A stretch of DNA of 23,127 nt, taken from NCBI GenBank assembly GCA_023091735.1, contig JALKBU010000827.1, positions 1 through 23,127 on the forward strand. The letters run 5' to 3'. A program made the translations under genes and the position numbers. Shown one piece after another: positions 16,317-23,127 of the stretch; the first letter of the stretch is position 1; each line of letters starts with the position of its first letter. Origin of the DNA: Trichomonas tenax (Eukaryota > Parabasalia > Trichomonadida > Trichomonadidae). The notes beneath the pieces are model-generated. The model was not told the DNA's origin. It worked only from the letters and a program-made list of their open reading frames with translations, and searched no databases.

Positions 16317-17102
16317 TTATTCTGTTTTCTCTTTTCCTTCTTCTTTGGATTCTTTCTCTTCTTCCTTTGGACGAAGATATTCCCATTGGAAAGCATTTGT
16401 TCGGCGTGGTGTTGGAGAAGGAATTAACCATGAAAAAGACAAAGGCCCGAAAACTTCTTCAAGAAGCTGCAGCTTTGTTTTCTGTGTTTTGATTTCAATG
16501 TTGAATTCAATTTCTAATATTGTTCTTCCAGACATGATGTTCAGAATCTGTTGAACGAACAAAACACCCAGAAATAATGGTGTTGACGTGGATCCGAATA
16601 CATCAAATATTAATGGAAGTTGGAAGCGTTCCATTCCGTATTTTATCATTATAAGTGTGACAAAGAACCAATTCGTTGTCATAAGTATTCCATGGAGTAA
16701 AAACACTACAAATGTCTTGTGATTTCTAAATGCAACGCATTTTCCAATAATTAAACAATGATGATCCATTTTTCCAAAGCATTTGCCGCAAACAGAACAA
16801 TGGTGTGCGCGGTATGGTTTGATGCAATTGCACTTTTTACAATGAACATCGCAATTCTTATTTTTAACATAACGAGATTCTCTAGACATTTCACCAGGGT
16901 CGTCAAACATGAGACTAAAGAAACCTTGCAGCCACATAACGAGACTGAAAGTTAAAGGAATGAAGAAAGAAATAATCGTTTTCTTGTATCCTTGTAAATA
17001 TAATGGAACGTAGACATGATTGATGCCAATAATAACCATCAGTGAAACGATTATGAAAAGAAGAATTGGAGGAACATAACGGAATGTTCTCCTATAATCC
17101 AT
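16317..17102 (-). CDS. DHHC-type protein S-palmitoyltransferase
   Basis: 261 residues. It attaches palmitate to cysteines of membrane-associated proteins at Golgi, ER or plasma membrane. Four membrane segments are visible at about 10-30, 42-64, 130-152 and 174-195, with the catalytic cysteine-rich domain in the loop between segments 2 and 3. That domain has CDVHCKKCNCIKPYRAHHCSVCGKC, then KMDHHC with the active Cys116. The usual PWVNNCVG after DHHC is LIIGKCVA here, a clear departure, though the zinc-binding Cys/His pattern is kept. TILE at 194-197 resembles the TTxE motif. The C-terminal tail is Lys/Glu-rich. The start ATG follows a TCATT initiator by 11 nt and the stop is TAAA. Confidence 0.93.
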   Translation of the reverse strand: MDYRRTFRYVPPILLFIIVSLMVIIGINHVYVPLYLQGYKKTIISFFIPLTFSLVMWLQGFFSLMFDDPGEMSRESRYVKNKNCDVHCKKCNCIKPYRAHHCSVCGKCFGKMDHHCLIIGKCVAFRNHKTFVVFLLHGILMTTNWFFVTLIMIKYGMERFQLPLIFDVFGSTSTPLFLGVLFVQQILNIMSGRTILEIEFNIEIKTQKTKLQLLEEVFGPLSFSWLIPSPTPRRTNAFQWEYLRPKEEEKESKEEGKEKTE

Positions 17103-17642
17103 TTTTAACTAATGATGATCAAAATCTGTCACCTTTATGATTTTGGCACTTTTGCAAAAGCATTCTTGTTTCGTTTTTGATGTTTCTCCTTTGATTCATA
17201 CTAATATACTTTGGTGTAATCATAGCCATGCTTTTTTCTTTATATTTCCTTATGTTGCAAAGTTTAATAAAGATAATATTTCATTTGATAAATAAATTAA
17301 CAATAGAACACTTATTCTTATTCTCAATTTATAACTTTCAGAATGATTATGTTCTTATATGGTATCTTATTCTTATATTTTAATCAAAATAAATTGAATG
17401 TTTGTCATTCATTTATAAATTGTTAACAATGGCTTGAATATTGAAAATACCTTCTTTTTGAATGGGTTTCATTTGATTACAACTTGCTAAAAAGCAAATT
17501 AAAACCTAAAATTAAGTATTAATATTTATTTATTCATTTTGTATTTGCAGCTGAAGGTCGTGCAATTAGCAGTATTAGTCTGACTAATAAAATACTTAGT
17601 AAATGAAAACGAATTTGAGAATGTTGAAAAAAAGTAATATTG
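17103..17642. other. AT-rich spacer with the DHHC promoter
   Basis: Contains the initiator of the DHHC gene (17111-17115) and the 3' region of UBL5. Beyond this I see no gene or repeat. Confidence 0.5.
17111..17115 (-). promoter_or_regulatory. Initiator (TCATT) of the DHHC gene
   Basis: TCATT on the minus strand, presumed +1 at 17113, 11 nt before the ATG. An overlapping TCATC at 17114-17118 is an alternative. Confidence 0.55.
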
Positions 17643-17864
17643 TTATTGGTAGGACATCTGGATTTCTGTTCCCTGGTGGATCTCGTAGTCATCAATAGTG
17701 ACATTGTCAGCTAAAACTTTGTTTGCAAAATGAAGTCTAATTTTCTCTGGTCTTGTGCCAATTTTAAACGCGATAAGTTTCTTGAGGTCACCGATTTTAT
17801 CTGTTGGCATAACTTTTATTCTCTCTCTGTGGCATTGAAGGTCGTTGACATAGATTTCGATCAT
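17643..17864 (-). CDS. UBL5: Ubiquitin-like modifier Hub1/UBL5
   Basis: 73 residues, exactly the length of Hub1/UBL5. This is a ubiquitin-fold protein that binds spliceosomal partners such as Snu66/Prp38-type proteins non-covalently and tunes 5' splice-site choice. Diagnostic segments are MIEIYVNDL at the start, IGDLKKLIAFKIGTRPEKI in the middle, and DDYEIHQGTEIQMSYQ at the end. Like other Hub1 proteins it lacks the C-terminal Gly-Gly needed for conjugation. The usual Tyr-Tyr before the last residue is Ser-Tyr here. The ATG follows a TCATT initiator by 11 nt. Its presence implies a working spliceosome in an organism whose genes here have no introns. Confidence 0.93.
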   Translation of the reverse strand: MIEIYVNDLQCHRERIKVMPTDKIGDLKKLIAFKIGTRPEKIRLHFANKVLADNVTIDDYEIHQGTEIQMSYQ

Positions 17865-17872
17865 TGATCAAA

Positions 17873-17877
17873 AATGA
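17873..17877 (-). promoter_or_regulatory. Initiator (TCATT) of UBL5
   Basis: TCATT on the minus strand with presumed +1 at 17875, 11 nt before the ATG. Confidence 0.6.
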
Positions 17878-19070
17878 AGTCAAATTTTCTGACTTTCTTA
17901 TCGCTGTACACGAAGCGATTATAGATTTTGTTTTTTGTTGGCAATTTCTGATTTAAAAAAACTGACAAAACTTAAGTGTCCGCTATGGCCAAACTTCCTC
18001 TATCGTAAATCCAGAGCATAGTTTTAAATACTTGATCTGATTTTAAGCGAAAGATATTCATGAATCATCCTTTATTTTCTACGTGCAAAATTCAGATATC
18101 ATTGTAAATCTAGATCTCTCTATTTTGTGACCATCAAATTGTGGGAAAATATGTTTAGAGAGCCTATATTTGGTCATAGCGGCTATTTCCAAACATCAAC
18201 GAATGATTGAAATATATTATTCTGGGTTGATTGATCAAATTTAGGGAGGTACAGAAGGAATGATACTAGTTGTGAAAGGAATAGATGAAGAAATCAGGTG
18301 TGCAAAAATGAATTAGAATTGATGAGCTGAAAAAAGAAGTCAATATATTACATTCTGATCTGTAATAGGAATAGAGCAATTGTATTTCCTTAAAAGGCTT
18401 TCTGCCACTGAACTATCAAACACTCGGATTTTTCGTGATCTTACTACATAAATACTGATCTCCCCAATGCTTGGCCATTTCACATCTTGGCATGCCAAGA
18501 ATTTGAATAAGTATCGGGAAAACGAGGGACAGTAAAAAAATCACTCCCAAACATATCATGTTTTGAAAAGTTTACAACAGTGATTATTTCTAAGTGAATC
18601 ACTTGCATTTCTAATGCATGCTCCGATTTCATATGTTAGGGGAAAATTTCGCCAAAGGCAATATAATCGTAGTCGAAAATTGACTGTGGATTTGTAAGAG
18701 TCTCAAAAAATGATGATCACTTCATTTTTTAGGATGTACTAGTAGCCTTCGGGTGCTAGTGTAGATTTATTATCCGGGCATTTGTGAAATTTTGTTCATA
18801 ATAGGACTGACAGATATACAATTTTAAACTGGGCAGTCATCTGGAATAAATTTTTTTTAGCTTTTTGCTAACTATACTTTTATTTTTGAGAGAATGAATA
18901 CTCACACATTGCTTAAGATGTTCAGCAGCTAATTTCAATTAAAAATAAAATTGATTTTTAACAGCTGCAATTTTGTTTGCATATCTATGATAGGCAATAT
19001 TTGATGTCCATCTATCATCTTATAATATTAGATCGATACATGTTGTCAGGAGTGTGAATATTGTTAAGCC
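17878..19070. other. Gene-free region with small inverted repeats
   Basis: No gene. CCGCTATGGCCAAA (17980-17993) recurs inverted with one mismatch at 18170-18183, bounding about 200 bp. CTTGGCATGCCAAG (18486-18499) is a perfect 14-bp palindrome. A hairpin with a TTCG loop sits at 18738-18760. All could be remains of small transposons. Confidence 0.45.
17980..18183. repeat. Degenerate inverted-repeat pair, possible old MITE
   Basis: The 14-bp arms differ at one base; beyond them similarity fades. No target duplication or coding frame was seen between them. Confidence 0.3.
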
Positions 19071-19464
19071 AGTGCTGGACAAATCCAACTAACGTGTTTT
19101 GTAAAGTGTCAGATTTAACATGCAATTGTTGTAAAATGTCAGATTTGTTAGAACTTGAGAGCCAGTTTGCATTTAACAAAAATGAAAAAATGGAAAAAAT
19201 TAGTGAATTTTTAAAAATATGGGCGAATTGAAATATTAGAGAGGTTATAAATTTGGAAAGAGATTACTTATTGCTAGTATAAATGTAATTATCATTCAAA
19301 ATTTAAATAACTTACTGTTTAAAAAAAATTTAAAATCGAAAAGTGAAAATAAAAATAAATTAGGGATTCTAATAATGTGAAATAAAGAAGTTATGTTTAA
19401 AATAATCAGAGACAAAATAAGATGGTGGAATAAAATTAAAAGAAAGATTTTTTCGATAAGGGAG

Positions 19465-19652
19465 ACTCAGGCTTGGCGCCTAAAGAGTAGTGTCGTGAAG
19501 ACCTCAGCGGCACCGCCAGTGTCGACGCAGGCTTGGCTTGTGGGTCGTCGATCAATCACAACATCGAAGACTGCGAATCATGCTTAGAGCTTGAAGAGTA
19601 GTGTCGTGAAGACCTCAGTGGCACCGCTAGTGTCGAAGACTGCGAATCATGC
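19465..19652. repeat. GC-rich imperfect tandem repeats
   Basis: A 42-bp unit beginning AAGAGTAGTGTCGTGAAGAC occurs at 19483-19524 and 19594-19635 with two differences. CGAAGACTGCGAATCATGC occurs exactly twice (19565-19583; 19634-19652). CAGGCTTGGC occurs at about 19468 and 19527. The overall pattern is a partly scrambled tandem array. Confidence 0.7.
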
Positions 19653-19682
19653 ACTGGGACACCAAGTATAACATCTAAGTAT

Positions 19683-19707
19683 CGTGAAGGCCGTGCATGC
19701 CTTCACG
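19683..19707. repeat. Hairpin with 9-bp perfect arms
   Basis: CGTGAAGGC (19683-19691) pairs with GCCTTCACG (19699-19707) around a 7-nt loop, inside the GC-rich core of the element. Confidence 0.5.
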
Positions 19708-19830
19708 CACTTTCGAAGCTCTGTCTAGATGACACATTGCAAAATGACACTTTTTGTAAGCTGTGCACCAACTCTATTTCTGACAAATCTGACACTTTAC
19801 AAAACACGTTAGTTGGATTTGTCCAGCACT

Positions 19831-20591
19831 CATTTTTAAGCAAGAAATTGTTATATCAGTGGTTGGCATAGAAGTAATCTTGTGCTGTTTAAACTTTGAA
19901 AAAAATTATGAAATAATTGGAATGGGAAAATATGAGTTATTACTTTAACCATGCAAATATGGATAGAGGGAATAACATAGATCTTTACGGGAAATACTTA
20001 TTTAGAAACCAATTGTTTTTGATGAGATATCTTTAGAGTTTACAGGACTTGCCATAGTATTTGATCTCTATTATGCTATGAATCTATTCACTTTTGAATA
20101 TCAATATGATACCAATTTCATTTGATCAATCGATTTATTTTTGATTTTTGTTACCTACTTCCCATGAATAATGAGACCTCAACACATGACATTTAGCAAT
20201 ATTTGATAACAAAGAATACAGATAGTTAAAGTAATCTCCGACAAAAATAAAGATCATTGATTAGTAGGGTATATTTTATCAATGAAACTCCACTGACTCA
20301 TGGCTCCATTTTAATGTCAGATGGATTTTGAATTATATTTTGTGGTGTGAAGTGTCTTCTTCATTATTAGTAACAAGATATTTTCATTTAAATAATTCAA
20401 GATGTGTTAGGCAAAATATGGCTACCAATGAGATTCCATGGATCCATGCATCACTATCATAGCATTGATATAGTCTGTTTTCTAAAATATTATCTCAGAT
20501 CTTGAAATAAGCGATATGGAGTGCACTTTCCAGGCCAAAAAAGTTTAAATATAATTCGAGGTGTGAAAGGATCAAAATAAACAATATTTTT
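19831..20591. other. AT-rich spacer
   Basis: Upstream of the intact beta-helix gene. No gene, RNA or strong repeat was seen. Confidence 0.5.
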
Positions 20592-20596
20592 TCATT
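20592..20596 (+). promoter_or_regulatory. Initiator (TCATT) of the beta-helix gene
   Basis: TCATT with presumed +1 at 20594, 11 nt before the ATG at 20605. This supports the upstream ATG as the real start rather than the in-frame ATGs at 20710 and 20815. Confidence 0.6.
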
Positions 20597-20604
20597 TATT
20601 TTGA

Positions 20605-21876
20605 ATGAACTCAACTTTAGTGCATTTATCATTACAGCGATATTTCGGCTCTCCATATCTCTCTTTGACAGAGAGGAGGATTCAGCAAAATATCAACATC
20701 AGAAATTCGATGTTTTCGCGCTTTTCTTCTTCATTTTTATATTCGAAATCATCAAATTCCAATCTAAACTTCAAATTACTTAAATTTTCACAATTCAGTA
20801 AGACACCTCTTGTAATGAACGCCGATCTTCCAACTGTTTCTAATATCTCTTACACGAAAATAAACTCACAAACAATAATGCAGAACGGAACAGTCACTTT
20901 TGAACGCTGCCAGTTCGTTAATTGCTATGGTAATGATGAAAGTGGTGGTGCTATATCATGTGGAGATTTCAATAACCAAGTTTCGATTAAGAGATGCATT
21001 TTCGCCAAATGCGAAGCGATAAAGAGCAGTGCTGGTGCTATTTATGTACCACGGTATGAATCTTTGACAATTTCAAAGAGCTGTTTCGGTCGCTGCACCG
21101 CTGAATCTCGCGGTCTTGTTTTACATATCACAGGCAATAAGAAATTATGCGAAATAGTCGATTCAACATTCTCTGAGAATGGAAATGAAACTGTTGATGA
21201 TACTATTTTCCTCTCAACAGTCGATCTTCACTTAAAGAGATCAAATATAACAGCAAACAGAGCTAAACTCGGCGCATTTGTTACATTATTCGAACCAGTT
21301 TCTACAACACTTGTTGAAAATAACTTCGTAGAGAATATTGGTAAGACAGGCGTTACTTTTTACAATTTAACATCAAATACAGAAGATTATCAGATGTGGA
21401 CTAACAATAACTTCTACTGCAACAAGCTTGAGTGCCTTTTTCATGGTGAAACAAGATTACAAGTTTCTGGTTTCTTCACATACAAGAATCAACTTAAGCA
21501 CTTCTCAGAACTCGGAGAAGAGTCTAAAATCACATTCAAGAACACTGCGTTCGACTTTTCTGATAACTTCCTCATTAATAAAGAATCAATTGAAAGAAGA
21601 ATTTTCGAATTTCGCCAAGATACAGAATTTAACGTTGACAACTTGAATCCAAGAGTCTTCTCAAACGAAAATAATGATTACTGCAATCCATTCACATTCA
21701 GAAGACCATTTGTTGTTGATTCTAAATTCAACAACTATCTCAGCAACTTCAAAGTTGGGAATCACCCACATATGATTTTCTTCATCATCTTGTTCTTCAT
21801 CATCATCCTCATTGTTATTTATATTCTTCTGAACAAGAAGACGGATGTCAGACAAGGAATGATGCGTTTAGCCTAA
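20605..21876 (+). CDS. Membrane-anchored right-handed beta-helix protein (Pmp-like)
   Basis: 423 residues. About residues 95-290 form successive short strands with conserved turns: TFERCQFVNCYGNDESGGAI, VSIKRCIFAKCEAIKSSAGA, LTISKSCFGRCTAES, CEIVDSTFSENG, LHLKRSNITANRA, TTLVENNFVENIG. The GGAI and NC/FxxN pattern resembles the Chlamydia polymorphic membrane protein (Pmp)-like families expanded in trichomonads, where they are proposed surface or adhesion proteins. A strong membrane segment lies at about 389-409, followed by a short basic tail, a type-I-like anchor. No clear N-terminal signal peptide is visible: the first 70 residues are Ser-, Asn- and Arg-rich. The intact frame contrasts with the two broken family members at 623-1692 and 8190-9201, from which it differs near the C-terminus. 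Confidence 0.85.
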   Translation: MNSTLVHLSLQRYFGSPYLSLTERRIQQNINIRNSMFSRFSSSFLYSKSSNSNLNFKLLKFSQFSKTPLVMNADLPTVSNISYTKINSQTIMQNGTVTFERCQFVNCYGNDESGGAISCGDFNNQVSIKRCIFAKCEAIKSSAGAIYVPRYESLTISKSCFGRCTAESRGLVLHITGNKKLCEIVDSTFSENGNETVDDTIFLSTVDLHLKRSNITANRAKLGAFVTLFEPVSTTLVENNFVENIGKTGVTFYNLTSNTEDYQMWTNNNFYCNKLECLFHGETRLQVSGFFTYKNQLKHFSELGEESKITFKNTAFDFSDNFLINKESIERRIFEFRQDTEFNVDNLNPRVFSNENNDYCNPFTFRRPFVVDSKFNNYLSNFKVGNHPHMIFFIILFFIIILIVIYILLNKKTDVRQGMMRLA

Positions 21877-22158
21877 TTGTTATGTGAACATGAAGTATTT
21901 TATCCCATTGTTTTATCAAATGGTTGTAAATAAATATCAATTTTAACAAGTTTAATACATAACACAACCCTATTTAGCACTGAAACATTTGGATTTGCCC
22001 TTGAAATTTTATTATATTAGATTCAAACCGCAAATTCTAGAAATTGCAATTTATATTTTTGTCAAGTAAAGCAAAGAATTGTGTTGCTTTTGTTGGGTAG
22101 CTAAAATTTGGTAAAAAGATTTGGATTAAATTAAACTTTTGTATAGCTGAATATCTGT

Positions 22159-22614
22159 TTATTGGACCTTCTCGCAGACACCACCAGCGGCCTTGATCTT
22201 CTTCTCAGCTTCCTCGGAGAAGTCCTTAGCACGGACGATGAATGGGATCTTTGGAAGCTCACCACGAGCGAGAACCTTGAAGAAGCCGTTCTGGACGCAG
22301 TCGATAACTGGAACTGCCTCACCCTTCTTGGCGGCAGTGGCCTTGACGCGAACCTCTTCTGGAACGAGTGTCCAGAGCTTGTCGACGTTAATTGTTGGCT
22401 CGTATTCGTCAGCGCGGTTCTTCATGAGGTGAAGGTGGCGCATACCAACCTTGCCGAAGTAGCCTGGGTGGAAGCGATCGAACCATGTTCTCTGGTGATG
22501 CTGACCACCGGCACGACCGTGGCCACCTGGTGAAACACGGTGCTTTCCGACACGACCATAACCCATTGTAACGTAACCACGGAGTTTTCTGTTCTTATGG
22601 AAGCGAGTTGGCAT
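22159..22614 (-). CDS. RPL27A: 60S ribosomal protein L27a (uL15)
   Basis: 151 residues, close to the 148-149 of animal L27a. A structural protein of the large cytosolic ribosomal subunit. Clear signatures: [32 protein letters not shown] (the glycine-rich RNA-binding stretch), [22 protein letters not shown], and the C-terminal [12 protein letters not shown]. Codons are strongly C/G-ending, as in RPL9 and the VOC gene. The stop is TAAA. Upstream of the ATG there is CCTTTTTT within 12 nt, and a TCACT site about 37 nt away. Opposite-strand frames over this gene are artefacts of codon bias. Confidence 0.97.
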   Translation of the reverse strand: MPTRFHKNRKLRGYVTMGYGRVGKHRVSPGGHGRAGGQHHQRTWFDRFHPGYFGKVGMRHLHLMKNRADEYEPTINVDKLWTLVPEEVRVKATAAKKGEAVPVIDCVQNGFFKVLARGELPKIPFIVRAKDFSEEAEKKIKAAGGVCEKVQ

Positions 22615-22620
22615 AAGAAA

Positions 22621-22625
22621 AAAGG
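22621..22625 (-). promoter_or_regulatory. CCTTT core-promoter motif before RPL27A
   Basis: CCTTT on the minus strand, in GGCCTTCCTTTTTT, 6 nt from the ATG. It parallels GGTCGTCCTTTTT before RPL9. A TCACT initiator-like site lies at 22649-22653, so the gene may have either or both. Confidence 0.5.
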
Positions 22626-22659
22626 AAGGCCAAAACCGTTTTCACAAAAGTGACGAAGA

Positions 22660-22981
22660 GCATTCATCCCCTTTTTGTTGTTGGTTTAATATCTGCTTAG
22701 ATTGTAATGGCTATTTCCATCACAATTTTGTAGTTTTGTCTGATTCAAATTTTTGATATTAGGTCAAAACTGCCTTGTCTCTTGCACACAAATTCCCTAT
22801 GCGAATTCTATGCATACTCTATGTTCTTAAAATAAGGATAATAAATTACGAAAATATATCGAATAAACTTTATCATTTCAACTCTATCTTTTAAACATAG
22901 CTTTTACTACATGAATTTTATCTATGACTCTAATCCCATTGTCTGAATCCATTTCTTTTCTGAACATGATGATTTATTCAA
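22660..22981. other. AT-rich spacer
   Basis: Upstream of RPL27A and up to the mobile-element end. No gene or structured repeat was seen. Confidence 0.5.
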
Positions 22982-23127
22982 GGCAACATTTTTCCTTCTG
23001 CGGTGTAGTCCCGCGACCTTCATAAATTTTTATCTGATCAATATTTTTTCGATTTGAAAGTACTTTCATGTACATATTGATAGTTGTCTATCCAGTGGTA
23101 TAAGTGGCACAGTCTATATATCTATCA
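22982..23127 (+). mobile_element. Truncated end of another MULE-like element copy
   Basis: 146 bp matching the left terminal repeat at 12295-12440 with three single-base differences, starting at the same GGCAAC. The element runs off the window, so its length, target duplication and whether it carries a transposase are unknown. The 9 bp just outside (TTTATTCAA) would be its expected left target copy. It reads outward on the minus strand as an ATG plus 13 open codons, as in the other copy. Confidence 0.88.

Larger units (their letters stand above)
19071..19830. mobile_element. Inverted-repeat element with GC-rich tandem-repeat core
   Basis: The first and last 46 bp (19071-19116; 19785-19830) are perfect inverted repeats starting AGTGCTGGACAAATCC. 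Inside, about 19460-19720 is much richer in GC than the rest of the window and is built of repeated units; the outer parts are AT-rich. There is no transposase; a short frame at 19393-19587 runs through the repeats and looks non-coding. I see no clear target duplication: the left flank ends TTAAGCC and the right flank begins CATTTTTAAGC. It is a non-autonomous DNA transposon of unassigned type. This is the only copy in the window. Confidence 0.7.

Noticed and set aside
19465..19652. CRISPR-like array
   Set aside because: Only two copies of each unit, no regular spacers, eukaryotic context and no associated genes; tandem duplication inside a transposon explains it.
19071..19830. piggyBac-type element with TTAA target sites
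   Set aside because: TTAA occurs near both ends, but at different distances from the matching inverted repeats, so the ends do not fit.

Overview
The window looks like nuclear DNA of a parabasalid, most likely a trichomonad (Trichomonas or Tritrichomonas). The genes are eukaryotic: cytosolic ribosomal proteins uL6 and uL15, Hub1/UBL5, a DHHC palmitoyltransferase and a PARP6/8-type ADP-ribosyltransferase. All are uninterrupted single-exon frames in very AT-rich DNA. Several starts lie 5-11 nt downstream of a TCA-Y-W initiator, the trichomonad core promoter. The two ribosomal genes instead carry a CCTTT motif directly before the ATG. Several stop codons read TAAA, the reported trichomonad poly(A) signal. 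Species is not decided here.

Layout. 1-78 may be the tail of a gene. 264-535 holds compact hairpins. 623-1692 (minus) is a decayed beta-helix surface-protein gene. RPL9 (1825-2418, plus) faces a small conserved-looking gene of unknown function (2685-3095, minus). A long AT-rich stretch follows with an intron-like signal pair (3251-3364), a two-copy hypothetical family (intact 4545-4979 plus; broken 5440-5907 minus), a degenerate tRNA-like sequence (6964-7036 minus) and a second decayed beta-helix gene (about 8190-9201 plus). A MATE transporter (9629-11152 minus) and a PARP gene (plus) diverge from a shared 1.1-kb spacer. Then come a methylmalonyl-CoA-epimerase-like VOC protein (15480-15896 plus), a DHHC protein (16317-17102 minus) and Hub1/UBL5 (17643-17864 minus). 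A 2.7-kb gene-poor region contains a 760-bp inverted-repeat element with GC-rich tandem repeats (19071-19830). The end holds an intact membrane-anchored beta-helix protein (20605-21876 plus), RPL27A (22159-22614 minus) and one terminal repeat of a mobile element running off the window (22982-23127).

The most striking observation is at the PARP gene. A 647-bp non-autonomous element (12295-12941), with 162-bp perfect terminal inverted repeats and a 9-bp target duplication, which is Mutator-like (MULE) in style, sits inside the original reading frame just after codon 4. Removing the element and one duplication gives an uninterrupted frame whose original ATG follows a TCACA initiator. With the element present, that ATG reads into a TAG. 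The right terminal repeat, however, carries an outward-facing ATG followed by 13 open codons that join the old frame exactly. The element cuts the gene from its promoter and start, yet supplies a replacement start and a new 14-residue N-terminus. A second copy of this repeat at the window end keeps the same outward frame.

The genes do not form one pathway and there are no operons. They are housekeeping and lineage-family genes interspersed with repeats and pseudogenes, as expected for a repeat-rich trichomonad genome.
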